Assembly (NCBI RefSeq): GCF_000210295.1
Contig: NC_026744.1
Span: 4,467,610 to 4,531,609, forward strand
Length of the DNA stretch: 64,000 nt
Direction of reading: 5' to 3'
Source: Trypanosoma brucei gambiense DAL972
Lineage: Eukaryota > Euglenozoa > Kinetoplastea > Trypanosomatida > Trypanosomatidae
In this document: positions 38,385 through 48,099 of the stretch, piece after piece
Numbering within the stretch: the first letter of the stretch is position 1
How the letters are laid out: the number at the start of each line of letters is the position of its first letter
Translations under genes and position numbers: made by a program
Notes under the pieces: generated by a model
Databases searched by the model: none
The model's input: only the letters and a program-made list of their open reading frames with translations
What the model was told of the DNA's origin: nothing

Positions 38385-41291
38385 CTATGCGCCGTCAGTC
38401 CGGGTGGTACTTGCTGCACTGGAGGTGACCGAGTTTAAGGCCGCTGCCAGTGCTTGCGCAGCACCAGGCATTGGAGCAGGAGCAGATGTGGATGTCTCAT
38501 CAGTGCTAGAGGCATCCAACCGAACAGCGGCCTCCGCCGAGGGATTGGCATCAGTGGGCTTCTCAGCGTCCTCATCGGCGGCTGCTTCAGTAGATTTCTC
38601 AGCGTCCTCATCGGCGGCTGCTTCAGTAGATTTCTCAGCGTCCTCATCGGCGGCTGCATCAGTGGGCTTCTCAGCATCTTCTTCACCACCCGCAGCGCCA
38701 AGTTCTGCAGCGGCGATTTCCGCAGTCGTGACTGCGTCTGCAGCGTTCAAGCTGGCGGGATCCACGTGGAGGTCATCGGCGCCCCTCAAACGGGTCGTCT
38801 CCCCACCGTCATCACCATGTGGCACTTGAACGATGCGGCTTTTTGCCTCACCCTGCATACCGTCCTTGCGAACAGGCGTGTAAGTGACGCGAATCATCTT
38901 CCCCTGGTCCTCTTCCTGCACCCTGTAGGTACGCACACCTGTGTCAATCACTTCAAACTCCTCTGTCAGAGGCACCTCCCGCGCCCATTCGATAATTGGC
39001 TCTCCCGCCTCTCCACCGAAGTACTCCACTTCCAACTCAAGAGTGCTCCCAACTACAGGATCTCCCACCACATTCAGGAAGTTCGTCTGGGGAATGCCAG
39101 CAGAGACAGCGCACTCGCTTGTGGCACGAACCGCACGGCCCTGTACACCGTCAAATCGTACGGGTGTCACCGTGACTTCAATTGTGCAGTCTACTTCTCG
39201 CCGGGTAAGGGCAAGTGTCGCAGTGTTGGGGCGGCCAACCTTCGCGCGGCGGTCCTGGCGATCTCGGCGGAACCACTGAATCATATGAGCCCCGGCGTGA
39301 CCACCTGTGTACTGATACTCGAGCGTCAGTACATGCTGCTCGACCAGTTCACCCGTAATCCGCAAGTCGCGAATCTCTGGGGGTGAAGGCTCGATAGGCT
39401 TCTCGAGCACACAGAGGCAAGTCTTTCCCTCTTCTCCCAGCTTGTTAACCGGAGTGTATTCAACAGCCAAACACTTGCCCACATCCTCAAGGGTAGGAAC
39501 ATACCGCGTTGAATTTTCACCCTCAATGGGGAAGTACTCCTCCGAGTTGTCATCTTTGCGGAGCCACTGGTAGTAGCTCTCACCCTCTGTACCACCGGAA
39601 TAGACAACCTCAACCTCCAGGTCACTCTCTTGAATAAGGTTACCAATAATCTTGATGGATTCGCATTCAGGCGGGCCTGCCGCCACAGGACCCGTGATGG
39701 CGGACTTGGGCTCACCCGCAACCCAGTCATTTCGCATGGGAGTGAACTCCACCTTGATGCGACAATCAACATCCTTCGATGTGAGCTTGTAACCTGCCCA
39801 TGGGTCATTGACATCAATGGAAATTTCCTCGTTGTCGGGAGTAATTCGAAACCAATTAAGGGAGGAGTTACCTTCAATACCACCGGAGTAGTCTGCCTCA
39901 GCCAACAGCACGTGTCCCTCGGTAGCCTTGCCCTTTATTTCAAGATGAGGGCAGGTAGGTGGGCCTGCAACGATTGGGGCTGATATGTCAAAGTACAGGA
40001 AGGAAAATACCCCGTCAATGTACGCGAGCACTTCAGCACGCAGGCAGCATCCAACGTCGGAAACCGTTGGCGTGTAGGTCAGTGTGTTGTTGTCTTCGAT
40101 CACCTCATAAAAATTATTCTGAGTGCTTCTCATCCAACGAATGTGCAAAATGGTATCCTTCTCGTCGTCAGATTGAGTCAATTCCGTGACTTTATACAAA
40201 TAGCAGTAACCCTGTTTGTGTTTTGACAGTACACCATTGGACTCAGGTACAATTTCTACACCATCCACAATATACCGGTACTCGTAGTCACCGGCTGGTA
40301 AGTAAAGTGTGGTGTGAAAGTAAATCTCACCCTCCTCCTCACAACGCTCCAGTTCAATGGGATCGGCCCAGTTATTCATTGAACCGACGACGAACACTTC
40401 AGTTGCTTCACCAGAAACCTTGAAGGTAACTGGGTAAAGGTAACGAGAGTGGAATATGTCCTCAGTTCTCTGCTCGTACGACCGTACGTCCTGCATGCAG
40501 CAACTCAACCTAACCGGAACACCCTCGGTGAGGACATTGCGGCTCTCATCATCTGGTACGAGTCGAATAGAGCAGAGCTGCAGGCACTTAGACTTTTCCC
40601 TCGCACGCTGAAGCTTCAGCAGGAACGCATCAGCGGACTCCTCCACATTGTCGCCATCGACGACAAACCCATCCGCAATACAGTACCCAATCTTCCCCTG
40701 ATAGTGCTCCAAAGCTGCACGTTCCTCAGCAGTGACGGGGTGCCCGTCAATGGAAACAAGGTTACTGTTGTTGATGGCTATAGCCATGCTGCGGTAGGAA
40801 GGAACCTCTGTCAATGGGTTTCCCACAAGGTTTAAGGTGTGTAGCGAGGGGAATTTACCATAATGTTTGAAGGACGAAATCTTGTTGAAGTTGAGGGAAA
40901 GCACACGCAGATTGGGGAGTTTTTCCAATCCCTCAAAACTGTTGATAGCGTTGTCGCTTAGGCACAAAGTTTCGAGGGAGGAAAAGTTTGAGATGCCGTG
41001 CAGGTGCTCGATCTTATTACCCGACAAGTAGAGATGACGAAGATACGGCGTTTTTCTCAGGAAATCCACCGATCCAATCTCATTAATAGAAAGATCCAGG
41101 ACCCTAAGGTGCTCCATGGTGATGTCAATATCAAAATCTGTCAGCTCATTTTCCCGAAGATAAAGGTACTCCGTCGCGTAATTTGCCTGCGTTAATTCCC
41201 TGGCGCTCCTGATATCCTTCCTGTTCATGACCAACCCACTGGGTTTCACATTTGAGAATGGGCCTGCTCGCCTTATCGCAGACGCACTCAT
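38385..41291 (-). CDS. AIR9: AIR9-like cytoskeletal protein: SDS22-type LRRs, glycogen-binding-like domain, A9 repeats (968 aa)
   Basis: Residues about 35-200 are SDS22-type leucine-rich repeats (YLYLRENELTDF, LDLSINEIGS, LYLSGNKIEHL, LCLSDNAINSF, LNFNKISSF, LVGNPLTEV). Residues about 287-365 look like an AMPK/CBM48-type E-set domain (VFVVGSMNNWADP, LPAGDYEYRYIVDG). At least four Ig-like A9 repeats of about 95 residues follow, starting near 448, 540, 638 and 732, each with a PP-x(n)-L-I-G opening and a Y-S/F-GG turn. This order is that of AIR9, a microtubule-associated protein known from plants. The trypanosome protein is cytoskeleton-associated and affects nucleus position and cleavage-furrow placement. 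The mass (about 107 kDa) fits. The C-terminus (about 865-968) is Ala/Asp/Glu-rich with a short tandem repeat of AADEDAEKSTEA. A strong acceptor lies at 41437-41444. Confidence 0.87.
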   Translation of the reverse strand: MSASAIRRAGPFSNVKPSGLVMNRKDIRSARELTQANYATEYLYLRENELTDFDIDITMEHLRVLDLSINEIGSVDFLRKTPYLRHLYLSGNKIEHLHGISNFSSLETLCLSDNAINSFEGLEKLPNLRVLSLNFNKISSFKHYGKFPSLHTLNLVGNPLTEVPSYRSMAIAINNSNLVSIDGHPVTAEERAALEHYQGKIGYCIADGFVVDGDNVEESADAFLLKLQRAREKSKCLQLCSIRLVPDDESRNVLTEGVPVRLSCCMQDVRSYEQRTEDIFHSRYLYPVTFKVSGEATEVFVVGSMNNWADPIELERCEEEGEIYFHTTLYLPAGDYEYRYIVDGVEIVPESNGVLSKHKQGYCYLYKVTELTQSDDEKDTILHIRWMRSTQNNFYEVIEDNNTLTYTPTVSDVGCCLRAEVLAYIDGVFSFLYFDISAPIVAGPPTCPHLEIKGKATEGHVLLAEADYSGGIEGNSSLNWFRITPDNEEISIDVNDPWAGYKLTSKDVDCRIKVEFTPMRNDWVAGEPKSAITGPVAAGPPECESIKIIGNLIQESDLEVEVVYSGGTEGESYYQWLRKDDNSEEYFPIEGENSTRYVPTLEDVGKCLAVEYTPVNKLGEEGKTCLCVLEKPIEPSPPEIRDLRITGELVEQHVLTLEYQYTGGHAGAHMIQWFRRDRQDRRAKVGRPNTATLALTRREVDCTIEVTVTPVRFDGVQGRAVRATSECAVSAGIPQTNFLNVVGDPVVGSTLELEVEYFGGEAGEPIIEWAREVPLTEEFEVIDTGVRTYRVQEEDQGKMIRVTYTPVRKDGMQGEAKSRIVQVPHGDDGGETTRLRGADDLHVDPASLNAADAVTTAEIAAAELGAAGGEEDAEKPTDAAADEDAEKSTEAAADEDAEKSTEAAADEDAEKPTDANPSAEAAVRLDASSTDETSTSAPAPMPGAAQALAAALNSVTSSAASTTRTDGA
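38560..38680 (-). repeat. Short tandem repeats in the AIR9 C-terminus
   Basis: Four units of about 36 bases (12 residues) built on AADEDAEK(S/P)T. The central two are nearly identical at the DNA level, with the word TTTCTCAGCGTCCTCATCGG repeated. Acidic and likely disordered. Confidence 0.85.
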
Positions 41292-43000
41292 TGGTAGCAG
41301 TTACACAGGTATTTTCACTTATTTTTTTTTGTCGTTGCTTCCCTCTTTATTTTTCTTGTTTTCTCGTTTGTTGTTGTTGTTCGCTTCCTAATTTTTTTTC
41401 TTAAAAAATGACTTTAACTTGGCCTTGTCGAGGTAACTGAAACTAGGAAAAAAAAAAGCAACAGGGAAGATTTGATGCAGTGTCAGTTGCTCCGCCTATT
41501 ATCGCAACGCCTCACCAAGCTATGTTGTTTGGGGAAAGTTAAGCACACAGCACGCAACCGTGAATCCCCACAGGCCAGTGTGCAAAGCCCGTAAAGTCAA
41601 AAAAAGTGGGAGGAAACGATGCCAGGCAAAAGAAATCATTCATAAACACACAATGCACTCTCTCCCAACTAAAATACGCGAGTCTCAAACCAGAGAGATT
41701 CGCAAACCAACCCTTTTCATTAGAACCGCACTGCAGCAGTGGAGAAATATGCGACTTGAATCCCCTCTGTATGAACCCTCTTATCAAGCGAAAGAGGAAC
41801 AGGGTGTGTTATGCGCAACGACCGACAAAACTACAAGGGTATCTTACAGGCTTGGTCATCCAGTATGGGAGCAGTAACTTAGTCTTGGTGAAATCTCCAC
41901 GGTAAACATTACCCTCTAGTGAGAGTTTGACGATGTTACCACAATGAAATGCCTCTGACTCCCCCCTCCAATACCGTGTTTAGTTCGCCACACCGCCCTC
42001 AGCTTGAACGTTTTTTTAGGCGTGTCCCCTCCCATTTTGAAATACAAACAGTGTCTATGCATGGCACTTGATGGACTCACGCACACAGCGTAACAGGATA
42101 TTAAGTCTCAAAGTCTCTGCATAAACGCACAGATATGAGCATGTGTAACTCGAACAACGCGGATGCACGGGTCACAACACGACGTACAGAAGCGTCTGCA
42201 TCGGTAGGGAGATATCCGACTGCCAACAGTAGCCATAACAAGACCTGTCTCTCTTCTTAATAGCGACAAATGACAACTTACCTTTAAATGCTGTGGCGCA
42301 ACAAAAACACAGCCACTCTTCCAAGTACACGCACGCCTCCCAAGTCAAAAAGGTCGTATCACCCCGAGGAAATTGCCCCAATTGGTGTGAGGGACGTTAT
42401 GCAGCACCTTCCTGTGTACACCTTGCTGTCCTTGGTAGTGCACACCAACCTTAATCAATGCGCGTGCCCATCGGAACTGGATGTTACTCCAACGCCTGGC
42501 TGTTAAAGCCCGGTTCTCTACAAAAATTCCTCGCAAACAAACTAAGGGATCACACACAGCCATCAGCGCAACTGAGAACACTACATGGGACAATCAACTT
42601 ACTGGATCCTAATCAAACAAATCATACGGGGTTGGAGAACCCTGCTCCTTGTGGAAAGGGGCTGAAAACCGTAGGCCTTGAATTACTGGCTCTAGAGTAC
42701 GCACGGACACCTCCAACTGTCCACCAGTAAAGCAGTCGCGTGTCGTCTGGTACCGTTTTCTACATAGCAAACTACATGCCCTTTGTAAAAAGATGGGAAA
42801 ATTGAGCTTGCAGTCCATGGATTCAAACCTCTTGTTTCAATCATAATGTATGTAACAACTATGCAGATATAAAGTGCCCTGATAAAAGTCAGTAGATTTT
42901 TTTTTCTTTAATCCGGAGTATATATAAAGAACAGGGGATTGGGTCAAAACAAAGACTTCCCACATCTCTTACGCAGATGAAAAATGTGTTGTCGTGCCTT
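41292..43000. other. Intergenic, 1.7 kb, between EMC6 and AIR9
   Basis: It holds the AIR9 splice signal near 41440 and what is probably the EMC6 3' untranslated region. Several frames of 60-105 codons exist on both strands, but none has a domain, signal or acceptor that supports it. Confidence 0.5.
41437..41465 (-). promoter_or_regulatory. Trans-splice acceptor of AIR9
   Basis: The minus strand has TTGCTTTTTTTTTTCCTAG followed by TTTCAG; AGs at 41443-41444 and 41437-41438. The 5' untranslated region would be about 150 bases. Confidence 0.7.
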
Positions 43001-43324
43001 CTAGAATATATAAATTGCGTCATATGCTACAGTCCAAGCCAAAATGTACGTCATACCACCCGTAAAGAGGCTTCCAAATGAAAAAAGCTCCTTCTTCCCC
43101 GAGGGGAAATACCTTTCAGGACCGCCCTCGCACCCAAAGCAGAGTATGGCAAAAGAAGTGAACAGCGCACTCACCACAAAAAATAAGGCGCCGGCCAAAT
43201 TAGTTAGTCCCAGCAGTCCAGCACCAACACCGGCCACAAGGGCGCTCATTATGCGTATCCGTGACACGCACCCCACATTTTCTCCAAGTTCCTTGTCAAC
43301 ATAAATAGTTTTCCCTAAGCTCAT
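43001..43324 (-). CDS. EMC6: ER membrane protein complex subunit 6 homologue (107 aa)
   Basis: Size and motifs match EMC6. After a polar N-terminus come two close hydrophobic helices (about 27-65) with GLLGLTNLAGALFFVVSAL, then a loop with ERYFPSGKKELFSFG, then a last helix with GGMTYILAWTVAYDAIYIF. The GLT-x-G, FTGG-x-TY and W-T-x-x-Y positions are the ones conserved in human EMC6. The EMC inserts tail-anchored and multi-pass proteins into the ER membrane, and EMC6 forms part of the membrane cavity. The ATG is at 43322-43324, with a likely acceptor at 43424. In T. brucei surface-protein traffic depends heavily on the ER, so the complex should be important; that is inference. Confidence 0.85.
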   Translation of the reverse strand: MSLGKTIYVDKELGENVGCVSRIRIMSALVAGVGAGLLGLTNLAGALFFVVSALFTSFAILCFGCEGGPERYFPSGKKELFSFGSLFTGGMTYILAWTVAYDAIYIF

Positions 43325-43423
43325 ACTTGTGAGCGAATAATGAAAAGGCTGGCAATATTTTCCCTGGGGTATGGGGGAGCACCTAAAATATATGTGTGCG
43401 AAAAAACGGGGTTTGCGTTATTA

Positions 43424-43455
43424 CTTTTTTCAAAGGAGGGAGAGCAAAGAGTGGT
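43424..43455 (-). promoter_or_regulatory. Candidate trans-splice acceptor of EMC6
   Basis: Minus strand CTCTTTGCTCTCCCTCC followed by TTTGAAAAAAG; the AG is at 43424-43425, about 100 bases before the start codon. Confidence 0.5.
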
Positions 43456-43627
43456 ACGTATAGTCAGACAGTAGCAACGGTAATAATAGGGAGGAAACAT
43501 CAATACATTCATTATTTTCGCCAACCTCAAAGCACGTATCATCTCTTGCAAAACAGTCATAGTCAACCCCACACAAAACTTACGTTTACAAAACAATAAT
43601 AGCGATAATAAAACTGTACCTTCTGCG

Positions 43628-43846
43628 CTACTCCGAAGTATTGTTATGGCCCAACTGCATGGAAAGTATCATTTCCCTTTCCCTCTGCTTTTCGAAAAAA
43701 ATAATCCAACTGGCAGGGCATGCAGCACTCAACAAGTTCAACTGTTCAGCGCACTTCTTTTCCGGCATCTCGGGGAGCGAATCAAGACATCTGTGGTATG
43801 AGTCTCGAGCTTCGTAGCATAATTCTCTCTTGTGTGCGTTTTGCAT
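43628..43846 (-). CDS. COA6: COA6-like twin-cysteine protein (72 aa)
   Basis: A short ATG-initiated frame with the spacing C-x9-C then C-x10-C (CYEARDSYHRC and CAEQLNLLSAAC). This is exactly the pattern of COA6, a copper-handling assembly factor for cytochrome c oxidase in the mitochondrial intermembrane space, and differs from the paired CX9C of COX6B. Flanking residues also match: ARDxYxxCLD before and CPxxWIxxFxKxR after. The four cysteines would form two disulfides. There is no presequence, as expected for import through the Mia40/Erv1 pathway (trypanosomes lack a recognisable Mia40). It lies 303 bases upstream of EMC6 in the same cluster. At 72 residues it may be overlooked by length filters. 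Confidence 0.8.
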   Translation of the reverse strand: MQNAHKRELCYEARDSYHRCLDSLPEMPEKKCAEQLNLLSAACPASWIIFFEKQREREMILSMQLGHNNTSE

Positions 43847-44124
43847 ACGCCCAACGAGAACAGGTGTATTCCCTTCCCTACGGGAATATGGGCAAATTTG
43901 CTATTGAAATGAAGTAAAGGACCCGCAGAAAATGTTGAGAGTCCCTTGAGGTCGAAACTAAAACATGCAAACACAAGAAGGACAAAAGAGAACGATGATC
44001 GCGTGACATCCACTGCAACACATATGTACAACAAATCAATGGGCACAGCAAATTTTTCATAAATTGCTAGCGAACAGAAAAATACTCACCTTAGGGGTCA
44101 TAGTGCAATGGTCCCTCTTTCCCC
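43847..44124. other. Short intergenic stretch
   Basis: 3' flank of the two-helix membrane protein gene and 5' flank of the COA6-like gene. No independent gene. Confidence 0.5.
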
Positions 44125-44703
44125 TTACGTCAATTTATCCCTTTTGCTCGCACTGCACCTGTAAATTGACGCCAGTCGAAGTGGTGTGGTCCGTCTCTTG
44201 ATACCAACAGAGGAATTTCTTGCTTGTATCAACCTAAACAGTACAATTACCACAAATATCACGCAAATATGATACCCTTTCTCCCTCCATACTGGAACCG
44301 GCTCCTTTTGCAAGTGGCGATCAAAGACAAACACACGAACTGTATCGCTGATCTGCGCAACATTTAAAATTCCGTTCGAATACGTCAACAATACATAGCC
44401 ACCATTTGTCAAGTACTCTGAAGCAACCCACTCCCGCACACCGGAAGAAATGAATTTGACGAGAATCCCATATAAGTCAGAGCCTTTTGCACTAGATTCC
44501 AGCTGGCACTGGTTGAAATAATCGGAATGACAACTTATATTTATCGCCTCAAATCGCGATTTACCAGCAGATACCCAATGCCCACCAACTGCGTCGCGGA
44601 GAATCCGACTAGATCTTCCACTGTAACTAAAATAAGCCACCAACAGCACCACCGCAACAGCAACATATGGAAGCGCACATTGAACCTTACGTATTATCGG
44701 CAT
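44125..44703 (-). CDS. Unidentified membrane protein with two hydrophobic segments (192 aa)
   Basis: The N-terminus has a signal anchor or signal peptide (CALPYVAVAVVLLVAYFSY, about 9-27) and a second helix near 146-161 (YHICVIFVVIVLFRLI). Between them are about 120 residues with three Cys and some predicted beta strands, which would face the lumen, intermembrane space or exterior. The last 30 residues are strongly basic (KRRTTPLR, CSASKRDK) and would be cytosolic. No family is recognised. The ATG is at 44701-44703; the next gene upstream stops only 190 bases away. Confidence 0.65.
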   Translation of the reverse strand: MPIIRKVQCALPYVAVAVVLLVAYFSYSGRSSRILRDAVGGHWVSAGKSRFEAINISCHSDYFNQCQLESSAKGSDLYGILVKFISSGVREWVASEYLTNGGYVLLTYSNGILNVAQISDTVRVFVFDRHLQKEPVPVWREKGYHICVIFVVIVLFRLIQARNSSVGIKRRTTPLRLASIYRCSASKRDKLT

Positions 44704-44892
44704 CCCATCGGCAATTTAACGGCTTTCCACTAAAACCTTCACAGTGTCCATTGATGGATCACATTGAAATAGCAGTGGCAACAAGAAATTATCAACGACA
44801 TAGCCTTGGGAAAGATAGTACCACAGAAGTTCCATAAGCGCTGCTAAATAAGCAACAATTCATTTTCTTTTACAAGGAACCACCATCACTCC

Positions 44893-47466
44893 TTATGAAG
44901 GTGATGTCTTCATGAGATGAAGGTAGTACGGGTGATTCTCGTGTGAATCGTTTAAAAACGCGAATCCCTTTACCGTCTTAAACCGCTTTTCTGCATTCTC
45001 TCGGCCTAACCTCTTCGCTAAGTTGACAAACTCCTTAATTGTTTCCACCTCAGCATCGGATGGGATTCTAAGCAACTCTAAGGCTTCGCGTCTCGGTCGC
45101 TTTAAGGAACAACCACTTTCCTCTCGTTTTCTGAGAGACCGACCACAGTTACACAACCCAAGAAAAGAAACCGTTCTCCCCATAAGGGAGCCAAGTTCCA
45201 TCGCATCCGAAGGTGATGGATTATCACCTATACAGTTGTCAAGCCACATACCTGTGCGTGCATCACCGGAGCCGCGTGTCATACGTTTGAATAATGGAGA
45301 CTCTAACAGGGCTAGGGGTACTGACAGAAGTGGCGTCTTTCCAATCTCCTGAGCACACTCCAGAAAGACAGCATTGTTCCACAACGCTGTATGAAGAATA
45401 ATGTGGCTGGCTATCAAGGGATATGAAACATCCAAAGGGCATTGTAACACTTTCCCTCCAAAATGTATTTCACATAGCTCATGGTGGGAAGGGTAACAAT
45501 AAATATTCACGGGCGACTTCTGCGGTCCGCACATATCCGTGCCAGGAGATGCTTGATCAAACCAACCTCGACAAGAAGTTGATATCATTCTCGTTGATTG
45601 CCTTGAAAGTGTTGTCCTTTTCCCCGTTGTGCAACAAAGAAAAAGTTCAACGCGCGAAACACTGTCATAATATTTTGGGATAGAAGAAAGTGCCCGAACG
45701 AGGGTCTCGTCCCCCATGCTCAGGTTCTCAGTGAAAACAATTTGGTATCTCGAACAGAATCGGTTTATCGCATCCCTCACCCATGAAGTAAACTTGTGAG
45801 AATTGCAAATTAGCTTTTCCGCAACTGCCTTGGGTTGTCTCAGAGCGTGACACCAAAAAATACACTTTACGTCGAAAGGCGATAACTCAGGAAAACTGCT
45901 ATCATACGGTAAACGGAAGCGATATGAAAGCGCCCGCCCGATGACACTCAACTGGTACGACGGCAACCCGTCACTGTTACGCAACTGCGACAGTAGTCCG
46001 AATGAGCACATAGCACTCATGACTTCGTCAAAAAACAAAGACGCGTCCATAGTAGCAAAGAAACTCTCCGGTATGCGTAAAACTGGGCCTGTATCTTCCT
46101 TCCTACTTTCAAACCGAAAGCGTCTAAACAGCCATAACACAACATTCATCGCATCTTGAAGGCAGTCATTACTAACACGTTCCGTGTCAACGAAGTTATT
46201 CTCGCTGCTACAATGGCCCGGATACGGTACATAGATTGTGTGGGGAAGTCGGTGAAAAAGTGCCCGAATTATGTCCAGATCCTCTCCCCTATTTGACTCA
46301 CCGAAAACAAGAAACTTTATATCCATATAACCAAAGCAACACTCGTGATGCGGTCTCAGAAACTCCCTTTCAATTTTCTTCTTGGAACAAAAAACCGTCA
46401 ACGGTACACCATTGGCACGAGCTGCTAAAAGTTCAGGGAAGTGGTCTAAACTCGCCGCGATTGACATGGGCGACGAAGTGTAGCTATCGTGTAGGCATTG
46501 CTCCAACATGCTAACCAACGAATCCTCTTCAGGGATTATCAGCAATATGCACGAAGGGTTACTGTTTACACATTCCACTCCGGTGTCACACAATTCTTCG
46601 TGGCAGTTTGTAACAATTTCGGTCATTTTTTCGAGCCATGCCTCCTGGTTCGCAGTCGCAAACGAGTCTGTGAAGCAGTTCTCCATATTATTGGTCGATC
46701 CGGTGCTGGTATCCAGCTTGTTATCGACGCAAACTTTAAGTTTGCTTTCAATGAACAGATAAATGTCATCTACAGTGGTACTCCGGACACAATCTTTAGA
46801 GAATTTTAATATTACCTTCACGCGACTTAGTCTCTCCTGGATACGATCGTTAGGGAACGACGCAAAGTGATGGAGAAGCGATGAAATCGCTAACGCCCAA
46901 ATGGAAAACATAAAACTCCCGTACGAAGCCCCCATGTGAAAATAAATATCAACGTCTGTCAAAACATACACGACATCATCGTTATCAGTGCCACCCAGAA
47001 GAAAAATAAGAAGTGACTGCCACATATGATCGATACCTTTAAGGTCTAGGGTTACGAAAATGCAGTGGGAGATCCTGCTCGCCTCCTCCGTTCTGTCACG
47101 ACCCACCTCCTGTGACGATTTATTCAACTCAATAGCTATATAGCAACCGCCAGTGCAATCGTTACAGGCAATCCGATCCGCAGGAGACGCACAATGTAGG
47201 TATGGAATCAAGTCCATTATCCCAATGGGATCACCTGTGCTCGGGTTACCTCTCCTATTAATTGTTCCTCTTTCCCCTGAAAGCAAATTGTGGAAACGAG
47301 TATTCTTGTCGGTATAATACGCCTCGCTGTCAATCCTTGACATCATCGATTGAGGGATGCGGTGTAGCCTCGAAGATGTGAGCGCATCAAAAAAAGCACT
47401 GCATTCCAGTGGAAGACAGTAAGGAATATCACCGAAATAACCCGAAGCGACTTCGTTTAAATTCAT
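44893..47466 (-). CDS. Unidentified kinetoplastid protein (857 aa)
   Basis: A long frame starting at the first ATG after a very good acceptor (AG at 47479-47480) that leaves only a 12-base 5' UTR. I recognise no domain. The protein is globular in character, with hydrophobic segments such as WQSLLIFLLGG, VVYVLTDVDIYF and FMFSIWALAISSLLHHF at about 150-210, and many Cys. A basic patch KRPRREALELL lies near residue 780 and a charged helix at the C-terminus. The pattern of alternating beta strands and helices (SCILLIIPEEDSLV, IKFLVFGESNRGED) resembles the core of a P-loop or helicase-like fold, but no Walker motifs are present, so an inactive relative is possible but unproven. It is the first gene of the minus-strand cluster, next to the strand-switch region. 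Confidence 0.75.
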   Translation of the reverse strand: MNLNEVASGYFGDIPYCLPLECSAFFDALTSSRLHRIPQSMMSRIDSEAYYTDKNTRFHNLLSGERGTINRRGNPSTGDPIGIMDLIPYLHCASPADRIACNDCTGGCYIAIELNKSSQEVGRDRTEEASRISHCIFVTLDLKGIDHMWQSLLIFLLGGTDNDDVVYVLTDVDIYFHMGASYGSFMFSIWALAISSLLHHFASFPNDRIQERLSRVKVILKFSKDCVRSTTVDDIYLFIESKLKVCVDNKLDTSTGSTNNMENCFTDSFATANQEAWLEKMTEIVTNCHEELCDTGVECVNSNPSCILLIIPEEDSLVSMLEQCLHDSYTSSPMSIAASLDHFPELLAARANGVPLTVFCSKKKIEREFLRPHHECCFGYMDIKFLVFGESNRGEDLDIIRALFHRLPHTIYVPYPGHCSSENNFVDTERVSNDCLQDAMNVVLWLFRRFRFESRKEDTGPVLRIPESFFATMDASLFFDEVMSAMCSFGLLSQLRNSDGLPSYQLSVIGRALSYRFRLPYDSSFPELSPFDVKCIFWCHALRQPKAVAEKLICNSHKFTSWVRDAINRFCSRYQIVFTENLSMGDETLVRALSSIPKYYDSVSRVELFLCCTTGKRTTLSRQSTRMISTSCRGWFDQASPGTDMCGPQKSPVNIYCYPSHHELCEIHFGGKVLQCPLDVSYPLIASHIILHTALWNNAVFLECAQEIGKTPLLSVPLALLESPLFKRMTRGSGDARTGMWLDNCIGDNPSPSDAMELGSLMGRTVSFLGLCNCGRSLRKREESGCSLKRPRREALELLRIPSDAEVETIKEFVNLAKRLGRENAEKRFKTVKGFAFLNDSHENHPYYLHLMKTSPS

Positions 47467-47478
47467 CTACCGCCAGTA

Positions 47479-47505
47479 CTGAAATAGTGAAAGGGAGAAC
47501 TTAAG
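47479..47505 (-). promoter_or_regulatory. Trans-splice acceptor of the 857-residue protein gene
   Basis: Minus strand TTAAGTTCTCCCTTTCAC followed by TATTTCAG; the AG is at 47479-47480, 12 bases before the ATG. It is the most upstream splice signal I can support in the minus-strand cluster. Confidence 0.7.
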
Positions 47506-48099
47506 AACGAAGTTAAAACAAAGATAAAACCACATATGTCACAGATTCATGGGAGAATGCAAATTAGGTCACATTAACCTCCGCATATTTTTTTTGTGCT
47601 TTGGTTAAACATTGATCCCTCCCCCTATGCAACCACCACACCTCGGTAGATCAGAGGGACGGCAGAATGTAGAAGCAGACAATTTGGGTGAAATCAAACC
47701 ACCCTCTAAAAAGTCCTGAAAGACCACCGCAGCCGACCAACACATCAGGTACTTCACAACTTTTTCTTTAATTAACACGTTTAATTGTCGTTGTTGTTAT
47801 TGCTGCTGGCGTCAACACAGCTCCAATAGCTACCTTTGCGGTTAAACATGGTCTATGTTTCGCTTTGTTTTTTGCTTTCAACAAAACAAATTCGTTATTA
47901 GCGTGTGTGTGTGTGTGTGTATTTGTTTTCATATGGTCGGTCCCTGTTGATAAGGCTACATCGTTAAGCAGGGGAACAATGCTGCAAGCAGCACTTTACA
48001 TGTACGAAAACGTTCCAACGCTTACACAGATACATACAAATAAAGAAAAAAGAAACCATCACAGAGGAATAACCCAACAGCATGTCACGCCCCAAAGCA

